A DNA stretch of 41,628 nucleotides from an uncultured Bacteroides sp. GTDB lineage: Bacteria; Bacteroidota; Bacteroidia; Bacteroidales; Bacteroidaceae. The notes below the pieces were generated by a model. It saw only the letters and a program-made list of their open reading frames with translations. It was not told where the DNA came from and ran no database searches. Made by a program: the position numbers and the translations under genes. Position 1 is the first letter of the stretch, and every line of letters begins with the position of its first letter. Positions 8,812 to 18,320 of the stretch are shown here, in pieces. The stretch spans positions 1 to 41,628 of the forward strand of contig NZ_CAJTSC010000030.1 in the NCBI RefSeq assembly GCF_910578895.1, in the 5' to 3' direction.

Positions 8812-10815
8812 ATGATTTACAGAAACTTGACCGGAGACGAAGTGTCCCGGTTGCAGAGCCAATCGTGTTTGGCGGATGATTGGGGAAAGGTGACCGTTGC
8901 AGAAGGGTTTTCAACGGAGTTTGTGCATCACACCCGCTTTTCGGGCGAGGTGCGTCTGGGAGTGTTCCATTCGGAGTTTACCTTGCCCGGCGGAATAAAG
9001 AAACATTCCGGTTTGCGGCATGTGACGCTTCACAATGTAACGGTGGGAGACAACTGTTGCATTGAGAATATCCAGAACTACATTGCCAACTATGAGATAG
9101 GACATGATACTTTCATTGAGAATGTAGATATCATTCTCGTAGACGGGCTTTCCAAGTTCGGTAACGGAGTGGAGGTGTCTGTCCTGAACGAGACCGGTGG
9201 TCGTGAGGTGCTTATCAGCGACAAACTCTCCGCTCATCAGGCTTATATCATGGCGCTCTACCGCCATCGTCCGGATTTGATTGCGCGGATGAAGGAGATT
9301 ACCGATTTCTATTCCAACAAGCATGCTTCTGCCACCGGATTTATCGGCAGTCATGTCATGATACTCAATACCGGTTCCATCAAGAATGTGCGTATCGGCG
9401 ATTATTGCCACATTTGCGGTACGTGCCGGTTGTATGACGGAAGTATCAACAGCAATGAGGTAGCGCCTGTGCATATCGGTCACGGTGTCATTTGCGACCA
9501 TTTTATCATCTCGTCCGGTTCGCACGTGGATGATGGCGCCATGCTTACCCGTTGTTTCGTAGGGCAGGCGTGCAAGCTGGGACACAATTATTCTGCTTCG
9601 GACTCTCTGTTTTTCAGCAATTGCCAGGGAGAGAATGGTGAGGCGTGTGCCATCTTTGCCGGACCTTATACGGTGACACACCATAAATCCACTTTGCTCA
9701 TAGCCGGTATGTTTTCATTCATGAATGCCGGTTCCGGTTCCAACCAAAGCAATCACATGTACAAGCTCGGTCCTATCCATCAGGGCACGTTGGAGCGTGG
9801 TGCCAAGACCACTTCCGATTCTTATATCCTTTGGCCTGCCAGGGTAGGGGCGTTCTCCCTCGTTATGGGACGCCACGTCAATCATTCCGACACTTCCAAC
9901 CTGCCGTTCTCCTATCTGATAGAGCAGAACAACACGACTTATCTTGTGCCGGGTGTCAATCTTCGAAGCGTAGGTACCATCCGCGATGCGCAGAAATGGC
10001 CTAAGCGCGACCGGCGTACCGACACCAATAAACTGGATTTCATCAATTACAACCTTCTGAGTCCCTATACCGTACAGAAGATGTTCAAGGGGCGGGAAAC
10101 GCTGAAGAATTTGCGTTATGCTAGTGGCGAACTTTCCGATATATACTCTTTCCACAGTGCCAAGATACGCAACTCGGCTTTGGTGAAAGGTATCCGTTTC
10201 TATGAGGTTGCCATCCATAAGTTTCTCGGTAACTCTGTCATCAAGCGTCTGGAAAATACCGACTTCCGCAGTAATGAAGAGATACGTGCCTGTCTGAAGC
10301 CCGATACTGCCATTGGCAGTGGCGAGTGGGTGGATATTTCCGGGCTGATTGCTCCGAAGAGTGAGATAGATGCACTGATAGAGGGAATTGAGTCCGGTAG
10401 GGTGAATCGTCTGAAGCATATCAATGCCGAGTTCGAGAAGATGCATGACAATTACTACACGTACGAATGGACATGGGCTTATGAGAAGTTGGAGGAGTTC
10501 TATGGCATCAAGCCGGAAAATATAACGTCGGAAGACGTTATACACATTGTCGAGAAATGGAAAGAAGCTGTAGTAGGTCTTGACCGCATGGTATACGAGG
10601 ATGCCAAGAAAGAATTTTCATTGGCTTCCATGACCGGATTCGGTGCCGACGGCTCACGCCTTGAGAAAGAACTTGATTTCGAGCAGGTGCGTGGCGACTT
10701 TGAGAGCAATCCTTTTGTGACGGCTGTGTTGAAACACATAGAGGTGAAAACGGCACTCGGTGATGAATTGATAGGACGGATGCAGCGGGTGTCCTTGTCT
10801 CATACGAAGCAATAA
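8812..10815 (+). CDS. DUF4954 family protein (left-handed beta-helix)
   Basis: A 667-residue cytosolic protein of the DUF4954 family, which is common in Bacteroidetes. Residues about 40-350 contain many imperfect hexapeptide repeats of the left-handed beta-helix type (for example IGDYCHICGTCRLYDGS and IGHGVICDHFIISSGSHVDDG), the fold of UDP-GlcNAc pyrophosphorylase tails and acyltransferases. The C-terminal 250 residues are helical and charged. There is no signal peptide. The repeats suggest a sugar-nucleotide or acyl-transfer related role, but no catalytic site can be assigned by eye. It sits between hflX and fumarase, and neither neighbour explains its function. Confidence 0.85.
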   Translation: MIYRNLTGDEVSRLQSQSCLADDWGKVTVAEGFSTEFVHHTRFSGEVRLGVFHSEFTLPGGIKKHSGLRHVTLHNVTVGDNCCIENIQNYIANYEIGHDTFIENVDIILVDGLSKFGNGVEVSVLNETGGREVLISDKLSAHQAYIMALYRHRPDLIARMKEITDFYSNKHASATGFIGSHVMILNTGSIKNVRIGDYCHICGTCRLYDGSINSNEVAPVHIGHGVICDHFIISSGSHVDDGAMLTRCFVGQACKLGHNYSASDSLFFSNCQGENGEACAIFAGPYTVTHHKSTLLIAGMFSFMNAGSGSNQSNHMYKLGPIHQGTLERGAKTTSDSYILWPARVGAFSLVMGRHVNHSDTSNLPFSYLIEQNNTTYLVPGVNLRSVGTIRDAQKWPKRDRRTDTNKLDFINYNLLSPYTVQKMFKGRETLKNLRYASGELSDIYSFHSAKIRNSALVKGIRFYEVAIHKFLGNSVIKRLENTDFRSNEEIRACLKPDTAIGSGEWVDISGLIAPKSEIDALIEGIESGRVNRLKHINAEFEKMHDNYYTYEWTWAYEKLEEFYGIKPENITSEDVIHIVEKWKEAVVGLDRMVYEDAKKEFSLASMTGFGADGSRLEKELDFEQVRGDFESNPFVTAVLKHIEVKTALGDELIGRMQRVSLSHTKQ

Positions 10816-10874
10816 ATTAAGTATGATTTGTTGCGTTTTTCCTCTGATTAAAGAATTATTTCAATAATAGTTTT

Positions 10875-10882
10875 TACCTTTG
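10875..10882 (+). promoter_or_regulatory. Candidate -7 box for fumarase gene
   Basis: TACCTTTG fits TAnnTTTG and lies 69 bases before the fumarase ATG. No clear -33 TTTG is present. A short inverted repeat (AAAGGC 10889-10894 and GCCTTT 10906-10911) follows in the predicted leader. Confidence 0.55.
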
Positions 10883-10951
10883 CTCGGTAAAGGCGGTTTT
10901 GGGCTGCCTTTGCCCTCGAATCACTTTTAAACATTAAATGAACAAATAATT

Positions 10952-12592
10952 ATGGCAACAACACCTCCGTTCAAGTATCAGCCCATGTTCGAGAAGGGTA
11001 AGGATACAACCGAGTATTATCTGCTTACAAAAGATTACGTGTCTGTAAGCGAGTTTGAAGGAAAACCTATCTTGAAGATTGAGAAAGAAGGTCTTACCGC
11101 GATGGCTAATGCGGCTTTCCGTGATGTTTCGTTTATGTTGCGCCGTTCGCACAACGAACAAGTTGCTAAGATATTGAACGACCCCGAAGCAAGCGATAAC
11201 GACAAGTATGTGGCTCTGACTTTCCTGCGCAATGCCGAAGTTGCCTCCAAGGGTGTACTTCCTTTCTGCCAAGATACGGGTACGGCTATCATCCACGGTG
11301 AAAAGGGTCAACAGGTATGGACGGGCTACTGCGATGAAGAAGCTCTCTCGCTCGGTGTTTACAAGACATATACGGAGGAGAATCTACGTTATTCTCAGAA
11401 TGCGCCTCTTACCATGTACGATGAGGTGAATACGAAATGCAACCTTCCGGCACAGATTGACATCGAGGCTACCGAAGGCATGGAGTATGAATTCCTTTGT
11501 GTTACCAAGGGCGGTGGTTCTGCCAACAAGACATACCTCTATCAGGAGACAAAAGCTATCCTGAACCCCCAAACACTGGTTCCATTCCTCATTGAAAAGA
11601 TAAAGACGCTGGGTACGGCAGCCTGTCCTCCCTACCACATTGCATTCGTTATCGGCGGCACTTCTACCGAGAAGAACCTGCTGACGGTGAAGTTGGCTTC
11701 CACCCACTTCTACGACAACCTGCCTACTACCGGCAATGAGTTCGGTCGTGCTTTCCGCGATGTGGAATTGGAAAAACAGGTATTGGCGGAAGCTCATAAG
11801 ATTGGTCTTGGCGCACAGTTTGGCGGCAAGTATCTGGCTCATGATATACGTATCATCCGTTTGCCGCGTCACGGTGCTTCCTGTCCCGTGGGTTTGGGCG
11901 TTTCCTGTTCTGCCGACCGCAACATCAAGTGTAAAATCAACAAGGAGGGTATCTGGATTGAAAAGCTCGACAGTAATCCGGGCGAACTCATTCCCGCCGA
12001 ACTCCGTAAGGCAGGCGAGGGTGATGTAGTGAAGATTGATCTGAACCAGCCGATGGAGAATATCCTGAAAGAGCTGACCAAGTATCCGGTTTCCACCCGC
12101 TTGTCGCTGAACGGTACCATCATCGTGGGTCGTGACATTGCTCATGCCAAGCTGAAGGAGCGTTTGGACCGTGGCGAAGAGCTGCCGCAGTATATCAAAG
12201 ACCATCCCATTTACTACGCCGGTCCTGCCAAAACCCCGCAAGGTATGGCTTGCGGTTCGATGGGACCGACCACTGCCGGACGTATGGACCCCTACGTAGA
12301 CCTTTTCCAAAGCCACGGCGGCAGTATGATTATGCTTGCCAAAGGTAACCGCAGCCAGCAGGTTACGGATGCCTGCAAGAAGTATGGCGGCTTCTACCTC
12401 GGCTCTATCGGTGGTCCTGCCGCTATTCTGGCGCAGAACAACATCAAGAGCATCGAGTGTGTGGAATATCCCGAGCTCGGCATGGAGGCTATCTGGAAGA
12501 TTGAAGTGGAAGATTTCCCCGCATTTATCCTGGTGGATGACAAGGGCAATGACTTCTTCAAGCAGTTGAAGCCGTGGAACTGTAGTAAGTAA
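10952..12592 (+). CDS. fum: Class I fumarate hydratase (4Fe-4S)
   Basis: Catalyses reversible hydration of fumarate to malate. In Bacteroides this works mainly in the reductive branch that makes succinate and propionate. The 546-residue single-chain protein has both the alpha and beta domains of iron-sulfur class I fumarases (FumA/FumB type). Cysteines at 106 (LPFCQDTG), 225 (GTAACPPYH) and 319 (GVSCSADRN) sit one residue later than the three cluster ligands of E. coli FumA, so the 4Fe-4S site looks intact. The C-terminal part keeps GPTTAGRMDPYVD and KYGGFYLGSIGGPAA. The gene has its own promoter candidate and ends at a terminator shared with the convergent pectate lyase gene. Because of the exposed cluster, the enzyme should be oxygen sensitive. 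Confidence 0.96.
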   Translation: MATTPPFKYQPMFEKGKDTTEYYLLTKDYVSVSEFEGKPILKIEKEGLTAMANAAFRDVSFMLRRSHNEQVAKILNDPEASDNDKYVALTFLRNAEVASKGVLPFCQDTGTAIIHGEKGQQVWTGYCDEEALSLGVYKTYTEENLRYSQNAPLTMYDEVNTKCNLPAQIDIEATEGMEYEFLCVTKGGGSANKTYLYQETKAILNPQTLVPFLIEKIKTLGTAACPPYHIAFVIGGTSTEKNLLTVKLASTHFYDNLPTTGNEFGRAFRDVELEKQVLAEAHKIGLGAQFGGKYLAHDIRIIRLPRHGASCPVGLGVSCSADRNIKCKINKEGIWIEKLDSNPGELIPAELRKAGEGDVVKIDLNQPMENILKELTKYPVSTRLSLNGTIIVGRDIAHAKLKERLDRGEELPQYIKDHPIYYAGPAKTPQGMACGSMGPTTAGRMDPYVDLFQSHGGSMIMLAKGNRSQQVTDACKKYGGFYLGSIGGPAAILAQNNIKSIECVEYPELGMEAIWKIEVEDFPAFILVDDKGNDFFKQLKPWNCSK

Positions 12593-12623
12593 CAGCGTAT
12601 ATCACCGTATCGCGATAAAGAAG

Positions 12624-12660
12624 AAGCCGCTTGTGGATGAATTTCCGCAAGCGGCTTTCT
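12624..12660. terminator. Bidirectional terminator between fumarase and pelA
   Basis: A perfect 10-bp stem: AAGCCGCTTG at 12624-12633 pairs with CAAGCGGCTT at 12648-12657. It is followed by TCTTTGTT on the + strand and flanked by an A-rich run on the other side, so it could serve both convergent genes. Confidence 0.85.
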
Positions 12661-12692
12661 TTGTTAGCTCTTTGTTAGTTTCTCAGGGACAT

Positions 12693-13808
12693 TTACTGAA
12701 TATCCCTTCTTAGTTTCTTCTTCCACTGTTCGTACTTCTCCAGCACTTTCAGTCCGGCGCTGTTGTACCAACTGTAGCCGTTGCGGCGTTCGTAACCTAT
12801 CTCGGAGATATCGTACTTCTTCACCCCGTCGCGGTCGCAGAAAAAGGGGCGGTTGTCTTCGAGGGTATAGAAGCGTGCCCAAAGCACAGGGCAGGGATAG
12901 TCGTCCTGCGGGCAGGAAATCATCCGGTAGTCTTTCTTGCCTTCGTTGTTGATGAATTCCTGGCGCATGATACCTATGATTTTGTTCTCCTTGAACCAAG
13001 CGACGGCTGCCTCTACGGAAGCGATTATCCGGGGTGAAGGATGGGGGATGGACATCAGTAGCAGGACGATGTTATCCGATTCGCCGCCACTGAGCGAGGG
13101 CAGTTCGTAGGCACGTGCCTTGGCGGGGGCAAGGGTGTGTTCATCGTGTTGGGCGCACCACACGGTCGGCTTGCCGTTCTGTTTCACCTGGGTATTGAGG
13201 ATACACTCCACGCCTTTGTCGAATGCGGCGCGGGCGCGTTGGCAAAGCGTGTCGGGCACGTAAGTGTACGGGGCTTTCTTGTTGTAGACATCACGCAACA
13301 GATTCATGACGTTCACCATGGCATTATCATTGTAAGTGATGTGGGTGTAATACCCCTTGGGGCGCGGCCAGAACTGAGGCCAGCCGCCGTTGGGATATTG
13401 TGCTTTCAGCAGGTAGCGTATGCCTTCCAAAGCGGCATCCTTGTATTTTTCTATGCCGGTGGCGAGGTAGATGCGGGAAAGATAGCGTATTTCCGTGCTT
13501 GTGGCATCATTGTCGATGGTACTTTCGTTCACATCCTTTTTGGCGGCAAGGGCTTTCTTGTATTCGACGGCGGTCAGTTCGGCGGGCATGTAGATATTCT
13601 TGGGCCAGCCGCCGGTGGTTTGTTGGTAGAGCAGCACATTGTCGGCAATGCGGACGGCTTCGGGAGTGGTGAAGAAAGTGTCGTCCAGCTTGGGAGCCAG
13701 TTTTACCCACTCCTTATAAGGTTGTTTCTCTCTGTAGTCGGTTGTTTTCTGTGCGTTGACGCCCGTAAGCAGGGCGAGCAATGCACAGCAGATGATGGTT
13801 CTTTTCAT
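12693..13808 (-). CDS. pelA: Pectate lyase, polysaccharide lyase family 10
   Basis: A secreted or periplasmic lyase that cleaves de-esterified homogalacturonan by beta-elimination. The 371-residue product starts with a cleavable signal peptide (hydrophobic core CCALLALLTG, cut near VNAQ). PL10 hallmarks are QQTTGGWPKNIYMP (about 62-75), STIDNDATSTEIRYL (about 96-110), GGWPQFWPRPKGYY and ARAYELPSLSGGES (about 230). Length is typical for a single-domain PelA/Pel-15E type enzyme. It stands alone: no SusCD pair, esterase or second pectinase lies next to it, so it is either an orphan or is controlled from elsewhere. A -7 box lies 32 bases upstream of the start. Confidence 0.93.
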   Translation of the reverse strand: MKRTIICCALLALLTGVNAQKTTDYREKQPYKEWVKLAPKLDDTFFTTPEAVRIADNVLLYQQTTGGWPKNIYMPAELTAVEYKKALAAKKDVNESTIDNDATSTEIRYLSRIYLATGIEKYKDAALEGIRYLLKAQYPNGGWPQFWPRPKGYYTHITYNDNAMVNVMNLLRDVYNKKAPYTYVPDTLCQRARAAFDKGVECILNTQVKQNGKPTVWCAQHDEHTLAPAKARAYELPSLSGGESDNIVLLLMSIPHPSPRIIASVEAAVAWFKENKIIGIMRQEFINNEGKKDYRMISCPQDDYPCPVLWARFYTLEDNRPFFCDRDGVKKYDISEIGYERRNGYSWYNSAGLKVLEKYEQWKKKLRRDIQ

Positions 13809-13839
13809 ACTATTGTTGCTTTTGGTTTTTCTTTGCGGA

Positions 13840-13847
13840 CAAAAGTA
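13840..13847 (-). promoter_or_regulatory. Candidate -7 box for pelA
   Basis: On the - strand the sequence reads TACTTTTG, matching TAnnTTTG, 32 bases upstream of the pelA ATG at 13808. No clear -33 box is visible. Confidence 0.5.
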
Positions 13848-13888
13848 GGAAAAACCCTGAAGCAGGAATAGTAATATTTGTTTTTAAG

Positions 13889-13912
13889 GGCGTAAATATT
13901 GTTATTTACGCC
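13889..13912 (-). terminator. Hairpin after the efflux operon
   Basis: GGCGTAAAT at 13889-13897 pairs perfectly with ATTTACGCC at 13904-13912 around a 6-nt loop. It begins eight bases after the TolC-like stop codon on the - strand. The trailing T run is weak (TTAAAAAC), so termination efficiency is uncertain. Confidence 0.5.
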
Positions 13913-13919
13913 TGTTTCC

Positions 13920-15245
13920 CTACTCTAAATACTGTTCTGTCTTTCCGCTGATTTGCAGCAAGGATATCTCGCACAGTTTGGTGTTGTATTCTGCCGATAG
14001 AATACGTTCTTCGGCATCCAGCAGGCTTTTTTGCGCTTCGCGCATTTCGATGCCCGAAAGGTTGCCGAGCATGTAGCGTTCCATTGCAATCTCATGGTTC
14101 TCTTTGGCGGCAACGAGATTCTGGCGTTCGAGGTTCAGCATTTGGAGGTTGTTCTGGTAGGCTTGCCACAGGTTGCTCAAGTCGGCACGCAAGGCTTGTT
14201 CCAGTTGCTCGCGCTCCAGGCGGGCGTTCTGCACGGCGATGCGGGCGTTGCGGAGTTCGCGGCGGCGGTTGCCGTCGAAAAGGTTGATGCCTACGGTGAC
14301 GCCGAAGTTCAGTCCCAGGTTGCTGCGGCGGCTGTTTGCCGAGATATCATATTTGTTGAGGGTATAGCCGTAGCCGCCGTTCATCTTTACGTACGGATAG
14401 TCGCGCGAAGCGGCTTTTTTATAGTCCAGGCGCGCCAGCGTGTTGTTCTGTTCCGCTTTCAGTAACGAAGCGTTGGCATGCAGGGTGGCATTCCAGAGTT
14501 CTTCGAAGTTCAGCTTGGCACTGACGTTGATGAGGCTGTCTTGAATGACGAAAGGACGGTCCACATCTTCGTTTGCCATAAGCTCGTTCAACTGGATGCG
14601 CGAGGTATGCAGCAACTCCTGCTGCTTCATGTATTGCGCGCTGTCGGCATTGAAGTCCACTTTCGCCTGCTGGTAATCCAGCCGGGAGAAGTTTCCGATG
14701 TGATAGCGCTCCTCTACGATGCGCAGGCGCTCTTTGGAGAGCGATACGGCATAACGGAAATTCTTCAGGCGGATGGTGTGTTGCACGTAGTTGTAGTATT
14801 CGGCGGCGATGTTGGCTATCAGGTCTTCGATGGCGATGCGGGTGTTGGTTTCGCCTTGCCGTTCCAGTTCTTTCAGTTTCCGGTAGTTGGCGGTGATGTT
14901 GAAACCGTCGAAGATGGTCCAGTTCAGGTTGACGCCGGCATCGACGGTCTGGTCGAACACGCCGTTCTCTTTGGTGGTTTCGCCGGTGGCGCGGAGCTTG
15001 GTTTCGGTGTTGTCCAGAGTGCCTCTATAGCCGGCGGACAGGTCCAGCTTAGGCAGGTATCCGGCATTGGCAAGGGTGGCGTTGTTCCGGCTTACTTGCT
15101 GCTCGTTGCGGGTGATACGCAGGGAATAGTTGTTCAGCAGCCCCTGTTCCAGGCAGGATTTCAGGGTATATACGGGTACGGGTTGCGCCTGAACGGCAAG
15201 CGCGGCGCACAAGATGGTTAAGAAAGATAGAATCGTACGTCTCAT
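13920..15245 (-). CDS. TolC family outer-membrane efflux channel
   Basis: The outer-membrane channel of a tripartite efflux pump. It has 441 residues, a signal peptide cut near AVQAQ (about 20), then two internally similar halves of long helices with the TolC/OEP pattern (for example SLRITRNEQQVSRNNATLANAGYLP trimmed at about 41-65, and ENHEIAMERYMLGNLSGIE near 385-403). Its ATG overlaps the stop of the RND pump gene by four bases, so the genes are translationally coupled. It is the last gene of the adaptor-pump-channel operon. Confidence 0.94.
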   Translation of the reverse strand: MRRTILSFLTILCAALAVQAQPVPVYTLKSCLEQGLLNNYSLRITRNEQQVSRNNATLANAGYLPKLDLSAGYRGTLDNTETKLRATGETTKENGVFDQTVDAGVNLNWTIFDGFNITANYRKLKELERQGETNTRIAIEDLIANIAAEYYNYVQHTIRLKNFRYAVSLSKERLRIVEERYHIGNFSRLDYQQAKVDFNADSAQYMKQQELLHTSRIQLNELMANEDVDRPFVIQDSLINVSAKLNFEELWNATLHANASLLKAEQNNTLARLDYKKAASRDYPYVKMNGGYGYTLNKYDISANSRRSNLGLNFGVTVGINLFDGNRRRELRNARIAVQNARLEREQLEQALRADLSNLWQAYQNNLQMLNLERQNLVAAKENHEIAMERYMLGNLSGIEMREAQKSLLDAEERILSAEYNTKLCEISLLQISGKTEQYLE

Positions 15246-18200
15246 TCGTTCTTCAGTTTACTTCGGTTGGTAGATACATAACTATAAATAGCAGGAACGA
15301 TATACATCGTGAGCAATGTCGATACGAGCATGCCGCCTACTACGGCAGTGCCCATGGCGATACGCTGGTTGCAACCTTCGCCTGTGGCGAATGCCAGCGG
15401 TATCAGTCCCAATACGGTAGAGGCGCTTGTCATCAGGATGGGGCGCAGGCGTTGCAGGGCGGAATCCTTGATGGCTTGCATCTTGTCTTCGCCGATGTCC
15501 TGTTTCTGGTTGGCAAACTCTACAATCAGGATACCGTTCTTTGCCACCAGTCCAATCAGCATGATAATGCCAATTTGGCTGAATATATTCATCGTGATGC
15601 CGCCGAAATACATGAACACCAGCGCGCCGGCAATGGCAAGCGGCACTGTCAGCATGATAATCAGCGGGTCTTTGAAACTCTCGAACTGCGCGGCGAGAAT
15701 CAGGTAGATGAGCAGGATTGCCAGGATGAAGGCGAACATCAGGCTGGAAGAGCTTTCACGATACTCTTTCGAATCGCCGGTGAGGGCGGTGCGGAAGGTG
15801 TCGTCCAGCGTCTCTTTGGCTATCTTGTCCATTTCGTCCAAACCCTGTCCGATGGTCTTGCCGTCGGCAAGTCCGGCAGATACGGTAGCGGATACGAAAC
15901 GGTTGTAGCGATACAGCTTGGGCGGAGCGATGCCGTTGGTCAGCTCTATCAGGTTGTCGAGTTGCACCATGTCTCCTTTGTCGCTACGGATGTAGATGCC
16001 TTTCAGGTCGGCAGGCTTGTTGCGTTGCTGGCGGTTGATTTCGCCCAATATCTCGTATTGCTTTCCGTTCATGTAGAAGTAACCCATGCGTTGTCCGCTC
16101 AGCCCGTATTGCAGTGTCTGTGCGATGTTGCGCGTGCTGACTCCCATGATGCTTGCCTTGTCGCGGTTGATGTTGATGCGCGCTTCCGGTTTGCTGAACT
16201 TCAAGTCCACGTCCGCCATTTGGAATACCGGGTTCTCGTAGACCTTTGCCATGAATTTGGGCAGTACTTCTTGCAGCTTCTCGATGTTGGTGGCTTGCAG
16301 CACGTATTGCACGGGCATGCCGCCGCGCCGTCCGCCGAACGATGAGGACTGCTGCACGAAGGAGCGTGCCTTGGTCTTTTTCTGCACGGCTTTCGACAGC
16401 TTTTCCGCTACTTCCATTTGCGTGTAGTCACGTTCCTGCATGTTTCTCAGGGTGATGCGCACATTGCCGCTACCGCTGGATACGCGGGCGGTTACGGCTT
16501 GGGCATCGGGCACGATGGAGTCGACAAGTTGGTTGACGTCTTCCGTATAGTCGCGGATATATTCGTAGGTGACACCCTCGGCACCTCGCGTATTGATGCT
16601 GATTTGCGAGCGGTCTTCCAAAGGTGACATTTCCGCCGGGATATGGCTCCAGAGGAAACCGATAATAAGAATGGTTGCCGCCGTGAAGGGCAATGCAATC
16701 CAGCGTTTGCGCAGGAAAGCTGCCAACGAACGGCTGTAAAGGCGGTTCAGCCCTTCAAAGAAAGGTTCGGTCTTACGGTACAGCCAACTTTGCTGTTCTC
16801 TTTTTATCAATAGTTTGGTTGCCAGCATGGGCGTAAAGGTCAGTGCGGCAAATGAGGAAATGATAACCGAACCGGACACCACGATGCTGAACTCGCGGAA
16901 CAAACGTCCCGTCATGCCGTCCATAAATACGATAGGGAAGAACACCGCCACCAGTGTAATGGTGGTGGAGATAACGGCAAAGAAGATTTCTTTGGCTCCC
17001 TCGATGCCCGCCTCTTTGGGAGGCATTCCCCTTTCGATGCGGACGTAGATGTTTTCCGTCATTACGATGGCGTCATCCACCACCAGTCCTACGGCAAGCA
17101 CGATGGCAAGCATGGAGAGCACATTGATGGAGAACCCCGCCAGATACATGACGAAGAACGCTCCGATGAGCGAGACGGGAATTACGATGCAGGGCACTAA
17201 CGTCACACGCCAGTCGCGGAGAAAGAGGAAGATGATGATGATAACGAGGATGAACGCCTCATACACCGTTTGCTTCACTTCATTGATAGAGGAGCGGATG
17301 AATTTGGTGTTATCGAAACCATACGAGTATTGCACGTCTTCCGGCAGGTCTTTCTTCATCTTCTCCATGCGGTCGTACACGGCATCGGCAATCTGGATAT
17401 GGTTGGCGCCCGGTTGGGGGATTACCACGATACCTACCATCGGCACGCCGTTCATCTTCATGTAGCTTTTGATATCCGCCGGACCTAATTCGGCACGGCC
17501 TATGTCGCTGAACCGGACGATGCGGTTTCCGTCTTCTTTCAGAATCAGGTTGTTGAACTCTTCAGCCGTATGCATCAGTCCGAGTGTACGGATGGTGAGC
17601 TCAATCGTGTTTCCTTCGATGCTGCCCGAAGGAAGTTCCACGTTTTCCTTGTCTACCGCGTTCTTCACATCGACAGGGGTTATGCCGTAGCCGGACATTT
17701 TGACGGGGTCGAGCCACAGGCGCATGGAATAACGCTTCTCTCCCCAAATGGTCACGCTGCTTACATCGGAGATTGTCTGGAGCTGCTCCTTGACGGTGAG
17801 GTCGGCTATTTCGCTCAGTTCCAGCAGGGAGCGCTTGTCGCTTTGCAAGGCAACCATGAGGATAGGCATGGCGTCCGCATCTGCCTTGGATACGGTTGGC
17901 GGGTCGCAGTCGCGGGGCAGGTAGCGCTGGGCGCGCGAAACCTTGTCGCGCACGTCATTGGCGGCAGTCTCCAGATCGACGGAAAGTTCGAATTCCACCG
18001 TGATGCGTGCCGAGCCCTGTTGGCTGACACTGGAGAGGGAGCGGATGCCCGGAATACCGTTGATGTTCTGTTCCAGCGGTTCTGTAATCTGGTTTTCAAT
18101 AACGTCGGCGTTTGCTCCCGGATAGGAGCAAGACACGGAAATGATGGGATTGTCTACCGATGGATACTCGCGGACACCGAGGTAATTGTACCCGATGAAA

Positions 18201-18274
18201 CCGAAAAGCAGGATAATCAGTGTCAATACGGTGGAGAGCACCGGTCGCCGTATGCTTAATTCGGATATATTCAT
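15242..18274 (-). CDS. RND efflux transporter permease (AcrB/HAE-1 type)
   Basis: An inner-membrane proton-driven pump that exports drugs or other amphiphiles. The 1010-residue protein begins with the conserved MNISELSIRRPVLSTVL and keeps RND landmarks: a first transmembrane helix near residue 12, the large periplasmic loop, and the proton-relay aspartates in GLVVDDAIVMTEN (Asp400-Asp401). The second half repeats the fold, with ILAAQFESFKDPLIIMLTVP and GLVAKNGILIVEFAN. These motifs place it with the hydrophobe/amphiphile HAE-1 group rather than with heavy-metal pumps. It sits between the adaptor (46 bases upstream) and the TolC-like gene (overlap). No TetR-type repressor is encoded nearby. 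Confidence 0.96.
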   Translation of the reverse strand: MNISELSIRRPVLSTVLTLIILLFGFIGYNYLGVREYPSVDNPIISVSCSYPGANADVIENQITEPLEQNINGIPGIRSLSSVSQQGSARITVEFELSVDLETAANDVRDKVSRAQRYLPRDCDPPTVSKADADAMPILMVALQSDKRSLLELSEIADLTVKEQLQTISDVSSVTIWGEKRYSMRLWLDPVKMSGYGITPVDVKNAVDKENVELPSGSIEGNTIELTIRTLGLMHTAEEFNNLILKEDGNRIVRFSDIGRAELGPADIKSYMKMNGVPMVGIVVIPQPGANHIQIADAVYDRMEKMKKDLPEDVQYSYGFDNTKFIRSSINEVKQTVYEAFILVIIIIFLFLRDWRVTLVPCIVIPVSLIGAFFVMYLAGFSINVLSMLAIVLAVGLVVDDAIVMTENIYVRIERGMPPKEAGIEGAKEIFFAVISTTITLVAVFFPIVFMDGMTGRLFREFSIVVSGSVIISSFAALTFTPMLATKLLIKREQQSWLYRKTEPFFEGLNRLYSRSLAAFLRKRWIALPFTAATILIIGFLWSHIPAEMSPLEDRSQISINTRGAEGVTYEYIRDYTEDVNQLVDSIVPDAQAVTARVSSGSGNVRITLRNMQERDYTQMEVAEKLSKAVQKKTKARSFVQQSSSFGGRRGGMPVQYVLQATNIEKLQEVLPKFMAKVYENPVFQMADVDLKFSKPEARININRDKASIMGVSTRNIAQTLQYGLSGQRMGYFYMNGKQYEILGEINRQQRNKPADLKGIYIRSDKGDMVQLDNLIELTNGIAPPKLYRYNRFVSATVSAGLADGKTIGQGLDEMDKIAKETLDDTFRTALTGDSKEYRESSSSLMFAFILAILLIYLILAAQFESFKDPLIIMLTVPLAIAGALVFMYFGGITMNIFSQIGIIMLIGLVAKNGILIVEFANQKQDIGEDKMQAIKDSALQRLRPILMTSASTVLGLIPLAFATGEGCNQRIAMGTAVVGGMLVSTLLTMYIVPAIYSYVSTNRSKLKNE

Positions 18275-18320
18275 TGTTTGCTATATTGATAATGGAGGAA
18301 TAATGATTGGGAACTGGCTC

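Noticed and set aside
12664..12999. 111-codon - strand frame overlapping pelA
   Set aside because: A different frame of the same strand, arginine- and proline-rich, without support against the PL10 frame.
13137..13871. 244-codon + strand frame opposite pelA
   Set aside because: Shadow of the pectate lyase gene, whose motifs on the - strand are clear.
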